Positions 38,621-48,789 of a stretch of 64,000 bases of DNA are shown piece by piece (position 1 is the first letter of the stretch; each line of letters opens with the position of its first letter). Below the pieces are notes generated by a model. That model saw only the letters and a list, made by a program, of their open reading frames with translations, did not search any database and was not told where the DNA came from. The DNA comes from Cryptomeria japonica (lineage: Eukaryota; Streptophyta; Pinopsida; Cupressales; Cupressaceae), in NCBI RefSeq assembly GCF_030272615.1, contig NC_081406.1, positions 246,443,218 to 246,507,217 of the forward strand, given 5' to 3'. A program made the position numbers and the translations under genes.

Positions 38621-38624
38621 TGGG

Positions 38625-39000
38625 CACAATGCACATAAAGTATGCACATAATATATATGATCTAATCCTATTATGCAGCTATCCACATATATAAAGTATG
38701 TGCACATGTAAACAAATGTATAAAGTCCATAAAAAAGTACATATCAGAGACAAATAAACAGTAAAAAATCAAGTCCACATAATCCATATAATATCTAATC
38801 CATATATATATATCTAGATGGTAACATTATGAACTCCACCTAATATCTAATGTGCACAAAATATATAAAGTATGCACAAAATATATATGATCTAATCCTA
38901 TTATGCAACTATCCATATATATAAAGTATGTGCACGTGTAAACAAGTGTGTAAAGTCCATAAAAAAGTACATATCAGAGCCAAATAAATAGTAAAATCTA
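38625..39000 (+). repeat. 230-bp direct repeat near second gene's 3' end
   Basis: The block TATGATCTAATCCTATTATG... through AAAAAAGTACATATCAGAG at about 38655-38770 recurs at 38885-39000. The second copy runs into the stop codon of the minus-strand gene. AATGTGCACAAAATATA phrases recur as well. Confidence 0.75.
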
Positions 39001-40871
39001 AGTACTATCATCAATAACATCTCGTGGTCTCTTATCCCCGGGACGTGGTCCAGATCCACCCGTCTCATGCTGTACAAGGAAAAAATAATATTAAAATTAT
39101 TAAAATTAACTATTAAAAGAATCATTTATCAAATATAGTTAGAATTCATAAATTAAGTTACAAACTTACCATATGCTCATCAGATCCTCTAGTAGTATCT
39201 TGTGTAGTATCAACACCAAATGTAGTGCTAGCTAGCTCCTGTACAAGGTCAAATTCAAAGTATCCAATTAAATCTAAATTAAGAGTCAAAATAAGATCAA
39301 ATTAAGTATTACATATTAATACCTCAAAGGATGTCGATGTGCATTCAAATTGGCTCTAATCAAAATTATGAGGATAACCTATCCTAATGGTGGTATCCAC
39401 CTACATACATGCATTTAATGAAATCATATTTAGTGAACATATATATGTGTACTAAATAATTTCAAGTTAAGTTACAATGTTGCAAGAGTTCATATTTAAT
39501 TTATGAATTCTAAGATACAGACCATAGATGGTGTCATAGTAGTCAGACCCTCTTCTCGATGTGATGTAGAGGGTCCCTCATGACCTGAATCCTAGAGAAA
39601 GAAGCATTCAATGTATCAACATGAAAATTTATATAGTATATGATGATAACATATTAACTTAAATAGATAGTACAATGTCTAGATAGAAATATATACCCCA
39701 TAAGGTGTGCCGAGTTGTGTTCCAGTAGATGCAATATTGACTCTAATATTAGGTGTAGTCCTTATCTACATAAACGAAATTTATTTAATGAAGTATTAGA
39801 TTGTATAAAAAAAGGCATGCACTTAATTTATACCTATATTTAATGAAGTATTTAAAGATTGACATGTGCATGTATATATATCTATACCTGGTCAAGATGA
39901 TCATTCGAGCAAAGAAAATCCATATATGATGTCATCATACTATCATTTGCTACATCATGCTCAGTTGGAACTGAAGCGGATCCTGTATCAACAGTAGGAC
40001 CTACACACGTCGCATGACAAATCGAACACATATGTGGCATCCATCAAGGAGCGGATGCCATGTGAGCAGCTTGCTCACTCAGGTTACCTATGAGGGAAGT
40101 CAAAGCATCTAATGTCGAAATGAATGATGTATTTTGGACATCTGCAAGAATCGATGGAGCAAAAAGTGGAACTATGGGTGGATCTGGTAGGGAATTATTA
40201 ATTTGTTCCCCTAATCTATGTTGTGGCATTCCATGAACAACACCCTGGAATGACATAATGTCAAAATAATTTGGTTTTTGGTTCATTAAAAACTCACAGT
40301 ATAATTTATTCAAAAAATAAAAACGGACCTCATAATTACAATGTGGTGGATAATCAAAAACTATCCACCATCTATCCCAAAAGTGTCTAGCCATTTCTGG
40401 ATGCACACACCACCTAATTGAAATTCTTTTCTGGTTAGGTTGCATTGGTTCTCTTGTTTTTGGGTTAGTAAAATATGGACATAAATGAGCTTTGGTTATT
40501 TTCAGATAAGTGATTTGCCTATAAGTTAAACCATCGGCATAAAAATCATGCAACTCTTGTCATTGTCTATGAAATTGATCTAACTGAGAATCATCAGATC
40601 TAACTGACTTGACAACAATTTGCGTTGATTTTGCAAACTCTAGAAGATGGGGTGGCGTGATTGGCTCATTTTGGATAGCAATAATATTTTGTTCAATCAC
40701 TTGTAGGTTTTCATTAATTCGTTCTCTTAAATGAATTTCATCCAATCTAGAGGGTGGAGGTGTAGGTGGTGGTGGTGGTGGTGGTGGAGGAGGAGGAGGA
40801 GGAGGAGGAGGAGGAGGGGGTTGCGGTGGGGGATTTTCACCTAATAGTTCATTTATGTCAAAGACATCCAT
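38998..40871 (-). pseudogene. T1 second gene, six exons, function unknown
   Basis: Start ATG at 40871 (a second in-frame ATG lies at 40892). Exons: 40871-39888, 39765-39697, 39591-39523, 39400-39323, 39238-39170, 39069-38998. All five introns are GT-AG, 84-122 bp and phase 0. The product would be about 446 residues: an acidic start MDVFDINELLGE, a run of about 20 prolines, a coiled-coil-like segment, then a conserved-looking core (DFYADGLTYRQITYLKI ... HFWDRWWIVFDYPP) rich in Trp/Tyr/His. It continues with CSICHATC and a Ser/Thr-rich tail ending in basic DKRPRD. Stops at about 40558 (TGA), 40043 (TGA) and in exon 4 (TAG) each revert to Arg or Gln by one T-to-C change. I do not recognise the family. 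Its place beside the transposase suggests an accessory transposition protein. Confidence 0.65.
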
Positions 40872-41880
40872 GATAAAAAATATCTCGTACATATATAAAT
40901 ATATACATAAATTATATACAACTCTATATTAAAGAAGAATCTATTTTAGTTTTAAAAAAAACATTTATAAATAGTAACATTTCTATGTTATTGAATGAGA
41001 TACACATAAAATATAATATAATATTGAATTTAAAAAATATACATGTACATACTATTGAATCTTTAAATATAAAATTTGCGCACAAAACTTAATAAAAACT
41101 TTCAACGAAACTTCATAAATCTATTATATATTCAATTTAATGCATTCATTTCTTGTAAAATGCACCAACTATTAAAATTAATATAAAATATTTCATACAT
41201 AAGATCAATAAAGAAGTGGGAAATAAGATGATCCTCCTTAGTGTAAGAATATATAAGGATTGATGATAAGTGCTTAAAATAAGATATTGAAATGTAAGAT
41301 CATTACACTCTATAAACCAAGATATTATTATAAGATCATGCAAGATTTAATAGCAATACAAGATCATCATGTGAGGCACAATCATATGCTACTAAGATGC
41401 AAAAATATGTGATCAAATAGTGATAATCTATTATATTCTCTAAAATAACAGGCCAGATGTATGAACATAAGATATAATTATATATAAATGGAAGGATATA
41501 CAAAAATGATCTTTAAAGTGATAAATTGCCCAATGTATGACCATAAGATAATACTTTAACAAGATAGATTAACCAATTTACAAACATAAGATAATGCTTT
41601 AATAAGATTAAAAAAACACTATATGAACATACATGTGAAGCAAATAGTCTTTAAGATCATAAGATAGAACAAAGATTAAAGTATAAGACATAAATCATTA
41701 TGGGAATTCAGTAGTTGCTAATAAAGATTAGATAATGTAAAAATAGGAGAGAAAACATGTGAAGTAAAAGTAGGATTAAAAAAGGAAATCAAGTGAGAAA
41801 ATATTAAACATGCCCTACAAGTGGGGTAATAGAATGTGAAGTAAACATAAAAGATTAAATTATGTGATATCTAGTGGTTT
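40872..41880. other. T1 region upstream of second gene
   Basis: AT-rich, with no coding signal. It should contain the second gene's promoter on the minus strand, but no individual TATA box stands out among many candidates. Confidence 0.35.
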
Positions 41881-42260
41881 CTCTTTTATGTTATGTGTCA
41901 CCTCAATGTGTACATTCACTTTGTTGGTGCATCATTATTTTCTTGCATTTAGCTAACTATTGTATTGCATATTTGCACCTAGAGGATAGGATAAGATTAC
42001 TTGGGTAGATTACTTGAATCAAGGTAAAAAACTAGGAATGTGAGATACATGATATGGATGATGACAAGGATGGTTGAGAATAAAGAGAATTTGAATGGAT
42101 TATGGTATACTCCTAAGTGTAGGGTACTTTAAAAAAAAAATTATACATGATGCCAAGGTACTTGTCCAAGGTGTCATAAGAATGGTTTTCACCCATGAAT
42201 AAAAAAATTATGTTTACTTTTCTCTCTTTTTTAATTTTTATGCAAGACCAAATCCTTTAG
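41880..42260 (+). repeat. Retroelement-derived fragment inside T1
   Basis: The stretch with GGTACTTGTCCAAGG, TGGTTTTCACCCA and the following TTTTCTCTCTTTTT matches the E1 internal region at about 8215-8360 (GGTACTTGCCCAAGG, TGGTTTTCACACA) in order and orientation. It is diverged and lacks ends, so it is an old copy or a captured fragment. Confidence 0.55.
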
Positions 42261-42289
42261 GTGTAGATATGTTAAATGATACACAGGAT

Positions 42290-42910
42290 ATTTATGTTTT
42301 TAAAAATCCTATAATAGGATCAACTATGGACCTGTTATGCAATGTCATGGCATAATAGGACCTATTATGCCATCATGGCATAATAGGTCCATAATTGGTC
42401 CTATCATACTAAGTAAATATGTCGAATTAGCAAAGTTTCAATGTTGGAGATGAATTAGATGATGAAGTTGGCAATTCAAGAAAATCATGTCATGTTGTGG
42501 CTTAATAGGTCCTATTATGGACCTATTATGCCATGACATGGTATAATAGGACCAACTATGGACCTATTATGCAATGTCATGGCATAATAGGTCCATAATT
42601 GGTCCTATCATACTAAGTAAACATGTTGAATTAGCATAGTTTTAGTGTTGGAGATGAATTAGATGATGAAGTTGGCAATTTTCGAGAAAATCATGTCATG
42701 TTGTGGCTTAATAGGTCCTATTATGGACCTATTATACCATGATGGCATAATAGGTGGAATATTATGCAATGTCATGGCATAATGTGTCCTATTATGCCAT
42801 GACATGACATAATGTGTCCATAATTGGTCCTTTTATACCATCACATGACATAATAGGACTATAATAGGACCTTTATGTCATGGCATGGCATAAACCTAAG
42901 CCTAAACTTT
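42290..42910. repeat. Second palindromic tandem array, in T1 right part
   Basis: Built from GGCATAATAGGTCC and its complement, with TGCCATGACATGGCA; perfect hairpins such as GGCATAATAGG/CCTATTATGCC recur. It is superimposed on a tandem duplication about 220 bp long (around 42330-42510 and 42550-42735) that shares GTTGGAGATGAATTAGATGA. It has the same design as the T2 satellite (short near-palindromes in alternating orientation) but a different sequence. Confidence 0.85.
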
Positions 42911-43009
42911 GATATCTAAAATTTGAAGAGTAATGTTAATTACTTTTAAGGTTATACTAATAGTGGTAACTTTTGTATTGCCTAATGAGGATTAAGAACA
43001 ATTTTGGTA

Positions 43010-43150
43010 CATATGTTCATTTTTGTTTCGATTTCCTTTTCATTTTTGTTTTTGTTTTAATTTCATTTTCGTTTTCGTTTTTGTTTTTGTTTTTGTTTCG
43101 ATTTCGTTTTCATTTTTATTTTTGTTTTGATTTCTTTTTCGTTTTGATGT
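43010..43150 (+). repeat. T-rich microsatellite
   Basis: An imperfect (TTTTCG/TTTTTG)n tract of about 140 bp. The Phe/Leu-rich open frame across it is a composition artefact. Confidence 0.85.
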
Positions 43151-43419
43151 TTCTAAGATATCTAATTTGATATTTTATTTTGTTAACTATCTAGGTTTGG
43201 TTTTGATTTGTAAATTTGTTGATTAGGGTTTAGGGTTAACTATTGAAGAATATTTTAGATCAAAATCAAGAATTTACAAAATATAAAAACTAATTTATTT
43301 ATAGGCTACTTTTAAAAAAAGATAAAATAATACCAAAAAAAACTAAATAATACAAAAAAAAAGGAAAAATATACAAGAAAACTATGAAATATGTACCTAG
43401 GATAGTGGTGGAGGCTTGA

Positions 43420-43660
43420 AATGGAATCCACAACACGGGGGCCCATTTTTGATCTCCTGTTCTCAATTTACTATCACGGTGAAAATGAAAAAAATCTCCC
43501 AAAAAAACGGTAAAAATACAATTTAAAAACGGGCCTCTGTTATTTACAAATGGGCCCCCATTTTGTTTAAAAATGGGGGCCCATTTATTTTAGCTTCGGG
43601 CCCCTGTCACCTTTCGGCTCGGCAGCCCGAAGCATAAATGGGCCCCCATTTTGAGGAGCA
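43420..43660. repeat. T1 right subterminal GC-rich palindromes
   Basis: At least four copies of AAATGGGCCCCCATTTT or its complement, plus TCGGGCCCCTGTC and a CGGCTCGGCAGCCCG stem. They lie within 300 bp of the T1 right end and mirror the island at 23625-23760. Confidence 0.75.
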
Positions 43661-43703
43661 CGTTTTCCAAAGCATAGACTTCCGCGAAGTTGTGACTCAT
43701 TAG

Positions 43704-43716
43704 CTTGCACTTGCCC
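43704..43716 (-). repeat. T1 right terminal inverted repeat
   Basis: The plus strand reads CTTGCACTTGCCC; its complement GGGCAAGTGCAAG matches the left tip GGGTTAGTGCAAG at 11 of 13 positions. TTGA follows at 43717-43720. Confidence 0.75.
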
Positions 43717-44060
43717 TTGAGTTATTTTATTATTAATTACCCCTTAGATGCTTTTAGGATGAGAGAGAATGATTGGATGTTCAAGATTTTGAAGTGAGTG
43801 CAAATGAATGTATTTAGATACAAGCACATGCCATCAAATTGTGTAAATATGTATTCATTTGGATCACAATGACTATTAAAAAATAGGATAGTTGACTTAA
43901 TGTGAATTTAATTTTGGAAAAGGAAAGAGCCATATAAAATATATTGGATACGAAAATGATTAGATCTTGGATTGTTTGGTGGAATTCAATAAGGTGTTGA
44001 ATGTTTACATATTTTATGGTGAATTTGTCAAAGTTTGTGTAATTCTTGTGCATGTAATAT
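43717..44060 (+). repeat. Host repeat resumes after T1
   Basis: Aligns with 58285-58640 and more loosely with 3030-3310. Landmarks are TGCAAATGAATG, ATACAA.CACAT and AATTTAATTTTGGAAAAGG. It shows that T1 interrupted the same host repeat that E1 did. Confidence 0.7.
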
Positions 44061-44810
44061 GTTAATTTTATGCAATTACTTTGTCATTTTCATAAAATTC
44101 CTTTGGATCTTGTATCTATGATGTTTGTGATGTGTGAAATACTAGTCATGATATTGTAGGTTAATTGAATTTCATTGGATCTTACAAGATTCAAATTGCG
44201 GAAAATCTCATCCTCTTGAATTTTAGTTTATTTTCTCTCTATAAACCCTCATCTTTTGTTTATTTTTTTGTATATTTCATTAGTTTAGGGGCGGTTTTTT
44301 AAAAACTTGTTATAAATTAGCTTTATCATGTTTACAACTTGTCCTATCATTGTTATAGTGTTGAAGGTGTTCAATTTTGTGCAATAAGTGATTGAAGAAA
44401 CTTGTTTATACATTGTTTATATTATTTTATGATCTCCTAGTGCATGTATTCATATGTATAATAAGTTGCCAATATCCCCTTATACACTTGTGTAGCTACA
44501 TATGGCACCAAATTATCCAACATTATCATGACCTAACACAAAGGGACCTTTGGGCTATAAATATCTTGAGGATAGTTTCCTCTTAGGAGAGGTGGTGCAT
44601 TTAGTTTCTTACCTACATGTTGATGAGTGTGTCAAAACACCCCTCAATTGGTTGTAGAATTATTAAAAAATGATTGAAATTTTATCAAGTCCAAAAAAAG
44701 TATGTTTGTATGTACAAGAGGACATGGTGTAGATTATAGGGTAGAATAGAAAATGTGGGTTTGAATTCAGGAGATCCACATGTTTTTTTATCATTTAAAA
44801 AAAATTGGTT
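44061..44810. other. Unannotated AT-rich sequence
   Basis: No element ends, domains or RNA genes seen. The short plus-strand frame at 44392-44586 is unsupported. Confidence 0.4.
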
Positions 44811-44967
44811 CTCCAAAAATATAGTTGCATTATAATGTGATCATACTATAGTTCATACTCATATTTATAGCTACCATGAGTATTGCAATAGGGATAGAGG
44901 GAGAGATTAAGAGAGATATAGTGGAATATATATATATATAGAAAGAGAGAGGGAGGTAGAGATGAGC

Positions 44968-45070
<103 letters not shown>

Positions 45071-46156
45071 GTTGCACAAAACATGTATTAAGTCTACTAA
45101 TAAATTCTTGTAGTAAGGGGTGGGGATTTTGGAATTTTAATTTTAATATTTGAATTCTAGTTGTTGTCCCACATGCCATGAGATCAATCCCTAGTGGCTT
45201 GGAAATTAACTTGGGTAGAAAAGTGATTATCTTAGGTTAGGGATGAATGTACGAGAGTGGGTGTGGGTGTAAGTGCATTGATGAAGGGAAAATGATGAAT
45301 CAGATAGAGATATATAGAAATAGAAAGAGATGGAAAGAGAAAGAGAGAGGTAGACTGAGATAAAGAGATATAGGGGATAGGGAGGAAGGTAGAGAGAGAG
45401 AGAGATCATCACATAGCCATTTTGACATCTATGAAAACATAATGAAAAGAGATCATCACATAGTCATTTTTTAATATTGTTTGATAGGATGAATTTACAT
45501 ACTTCTGTTTTAGAAAATTCATATAACTTGGGACAAATTAAGAATTATATTGCAGTCAAATATAGTAATTAGTGGGTTGTCTAATTTTTTTTTTATTGTA
45601 TGCATGTCTCTTATATATAGAATTAATATATGATCAATATATTTTTTTTGATCGATAACATATAGTAATATATTGCGTTGAAAGAAAAGTATTACAACCA
45701 AGGAGCATATTGACAATCTGCAATACCAAGGGGTCATGCCCCTACTACAAAAAACAACCCAAGCATCAACCTACTAAGACCCATAGCCACAAAAGGGGTC
45801 GCTTACATATACAAAAAGGACCACACCACAAACCCCAACTAGCCCAACCTAGCTTCGAAACCATCCCAATGCTTCCTCTCTTGAGAAATTGGGAATACCC
45901 CTGCTGGAACTAGCCACCTGATGCTCACTCCCACCACCTAGCATTGTTCCAGGCCTTCCTCCACACAATGACCCATGCTCCACCACCTTCCCTGGTTTCT
46001 TTGGGAGCTGGTGTCGAACCAAAGGCCTCCCATTCACGTCCAGGGGGCCTCGGACCGAATAGGAGTCACCTTCCCATGGATATTGAAACGTTTAGTCGGC
46101 CCCAACTAGCGAACAAAGTTCACGATCTCAGCCCAACCATTTCTTACATCCTCCAC

Positions 46157-46645
46157 CTACGAAGCAACTGGTCGAGAAGCTGACCAGACTACAAAAGGCT
46201 GCAACTCCCCAACATCCACTCCAATCCTCCTGCTTGGGCCTTCCGCCATCCTCAGCCCCTCACCAATGATAGAATGGGCCACCACATCCTGCAAACCTCC
46301 TACCCATTTGGGTCGTAAAACCAGGGAAGAAATCCGTTGCACTTCCTCATTCGACTTCCCCACCTGTAGGGTCAAAGTAGTAAACAGAGACGAAATGTCT
46401 AGATTTGTTCTAGGTCGCCAATCCCAAGAAAGAAATTCCTCTCCCAATAGAAGCCTAACTGCCCTCCAGAAGACGTCTCCATCCACTTTGAAGATGTTCA
46501 AAAGCCTGATCCTCGAGACCGGCCCTCGAAAAGCAAGCAATTGTCCGTTCGACTCCAATGAAAATGAAAAATTTGCCTCCATCCTATCTCTCCGCTGCAT
46601 AGAAAGAAACCTCGAGCGCTCCGTCAAACACCAAGCTTTCACCAC
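46157..46645 (-). CDS. LINE 3'-region open frame, unknown function
   Basis: An uninterrupted 162-codon frame 268 bp downstream of the RNase H domain on the same strand, with ordinary amino-acid composition and higher GC than the surroundings. It begins MVKAWCLTERSRFL. It contains EANFSFSLESNGQLLAFRG, DVFWRAVRLLLGEEFLSWDW and a conserved-looking LRPKWVGGLQDVV. I do not recognise it. Either some LINEs of this lineage carry an extra ORF after pol, or a captured host fragment lies in the 3' region. An antisense frame (46266-46655, +) overlaps it and is the weaker candidate. A 61-codon frame at 46037-45849 may be a continuation. Confidence 0.4.
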   Translation of the reverse strand: MVKAWCLTERSRFLSMQRRDRMEANFSFSLESNGQLLAFRGPVSRIRLLNIFKVDGDVFWRAVRLLLGEEFLSWDWRPRTNLDISSLFTTLTLQVGKSNEEVQRISSLVLRPKWVGGLQDVVAHSIIGEGLRMAEGPSRRIGVDVGELQPFVVWSASRPVAS

Positions 46646-46912
46646 AAAGTGCTAGGAATCAACACACAAGGGTCTTTAAAGTCGCCTCCATCTCTTATCA
46701 TGAAAGCTTCACACGCTTCACATTACTCCCAACATCATCATCAGTCACTCACTTCGCACACCTCCATCATCAATCGACACCTCAAGGCCAGTTGCAACAA
46801 ATTTGAAGAACACACACCACGAGGGAATTAAATTCCCACAGAGCTAAGGTTGCGAGTGGACACAACAAATCAAGCTTGGGTTCACTTTTCCAAAAAGCCA
46901 TCAACTCAAATC

Positions 46913-47439
46913 TTACTCAAGAAGACTACAATCTCTAAAGTCCTCAAACATAATAAACAAATTTTCCAAGGAACCATTTGCTCCCACATAAGAAATTTTA
47001 TCATCTTCCAAATTAGCTTCCCGCAGGACATGGGTTATTTTAAAATCTTCAAAATTGTTCAGCAGAAATTGCATCCTACGCACCTGCTTATCTAAAAACC
47101 ATGCTTCCATTCGCCCTCGCGCAATCCCATTCACCACAACCTGAGAATCACCTTCTAAATGAATTTTCTTGACTCCCAATTTCCCAGCCATAAGGATTGC
47201 TTCCAACGCAGCTTGACATTCGGCAACATTGTTTGACCCATCCACCAATCTCTTGGCCGCAATGGCCAGAATGTTTCCCCAATCATCTCGAGCAATCACC
47301 CCAGCACTTGAGGGTCCTGGATTGCCCCTCGATGCTGTGTCAAAATTAACCTTAATCCACCCCTTCTTAGGTGGAGTCCACTCTGGGGTTGAATTGCCCT
47401 TACTCTGAAGATTAGCCCTCAGCAGCCCATTAATAGGCC
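46913..47439 (-). pseudogene. LINE RNase H domain
   Basis: The minus-strand frame contains KGWIKVNFDTASRGNPG (Asp; 47353-47310), AECQAALEAI (Glu; about 47210), LEGDSQVV (Asp; about 47145) and HVLREANLEDD. This is the RVT_3/RNase H order of plant LINEs, degrading the RNA strand after first-strand synthesis. It has no start codon of its own in the insert; the frame was originally the C terminus of the LINE polyprotein. The frame remains open through the domain. Confidence 0.85.
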
Positions 47440-48214
47440 ATATATGATCAATATTTATTATCATACATTATGTTCTGTATAATATTATATTATTAGGTAT
47501 AAATATAATTCAATATAATCAATATATATTATACTTTTACACATAATATTAATTAAAATAACAATTATATTATACATTTAATTTTTGTATAAAAATGTAT
47601 TAAATTTATTGAAAAAATATATTTATTACTATGTACACTATATAAAATTATACATTATTAGACATATATTTTAAATAATATATATTTCATAAATAATATT
47701 TATTAAATAAAAATATAATATATATCTATGAAAACATAATGAAAAGAGACATCATCACATAGTCATTTTTTAATATTGTTTGATAGGATGAATTTACATA
47801 CTTCTTTTTTAGAAAATTCATAAAATGGGACAAATTGAGAATTATATTGTAGTCAAATATAGTAATTAATGGGCTGTCTAATTTTATTTTTTTATTGTAT
47901 GCATGTCTCTTATATATAGAGTTAATATATGATCAATATTTATTATCATACATTATGTTCTATATAATATTATATTATTAGGTATAAATATAATTCAATA
48001 TAATCAATATATATATATTATACTTTTACACATAATACTAATTAAAATAATAAATATATTATACATATAAAGAGGGAGTGAATGGGAGAGATATAGAGGG
48101 TGTGATAAAATATAAGGAGATTTATATATAGAGATAGAGAGAAATGACTTAGAGACACATGGAAAGAGAACAAGGGAGGGGGAGATCGAGGTAGATAAAT
48201 GTATATATATATAT

Positions 48215-48395
<181 letters not shown>

Positions 48396-48789
48396 CTAGA
48401 GATAGATCAATAGATAAAGAGGGAAACAGAGAGACAAAGAGGGAGATATAAAGAGATATGAATAAAAAGAGATATAGAGAGGAGTGAGAGGGAGATATAG
48501 AGAAATAGAGAGAGATATAAAAGGAGTGATGAAGTGAATAAAAGGGATAAGTAGAAATAAGGAGATAAAGATATAGAGGGAGAGGAAGAGACAAGGAGAT
48601 AGAGATATAGGGGGTGAGAGAGATAGAGAGAGGAGGTGTAGAGACAAGTAATTGATATAGGGAGAAGGATAGAGGGGGAGAGATAAACAGAGGGAGATAT
48701 AAAGAGGTAGAGAGATAGAGATAGAGGGAGAGGTATATTATTATATCTCTATCTCTACCTCTACCTCTTGTCATCCTTTTATATCTCAC

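Larger units (their letters stand above)
22799..43716. mobile_element. T1: two-gene TIR DNA transposon
   Basis: The left end GGGTTAGTGCAAG (22799) and the complement of the right end GGGCAAGTGCAAG (43716) form imperfect terminal inverted repeats. They are flanked by TTGA on both sides (22795-22798, 43717-43720). The paralog at 58280-58300 reads CAAGTTGAATTATTTTA without the insert. T1 is about 10.4 kb once T2 is removed. It holds convergent genes: the transposase (+) and a second, multi-exon gene (-). Both subterminal regions carry GC-rich palindromes built on GGGGGCCCATTT. The 4-bp duplication and GGG ends do not identify a superfamily for me. Confidence 0.8.
45641..47439 (-). mobile_element. 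5'-truncated L1-type LINE
   Basis: A 1799-bp GC-richer insert flanked by an exact 15-bp duplication ATATATGATCAATAT (45626-45640 and 47440-47454). A short A tail on the minus strand is seen as TTTTTTTT from 45642. The neighbouring duplicate at 47922-47945 is the empty site. The retained part starts just before the RNase H domain, so the endonuclease and RT are lost. An RNase H domain after RT is typical of plant L1 elements. Confidence 0.9.
45415..48060 (+). repeat. Tandem duplicated AT-rich block, first copy holding a LINE
   Basis: 45425-45640 continued at 47455-47720 matches 47726-48060 (shared GATAGGATGAATTTACATAC and TCATACATTATGTTCT). The second copy is uninterrupted and shows the empty LINE target. 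GA-rich sequence flanks the pair on both sides. Confidence 0.8.

Noticed and set aside
46266..46655. 129-codon plus-strand frame inside the LINE
   Set aside because: It is antisense to the longer frame that shares the LINE's coding strand, and probably its mirror.
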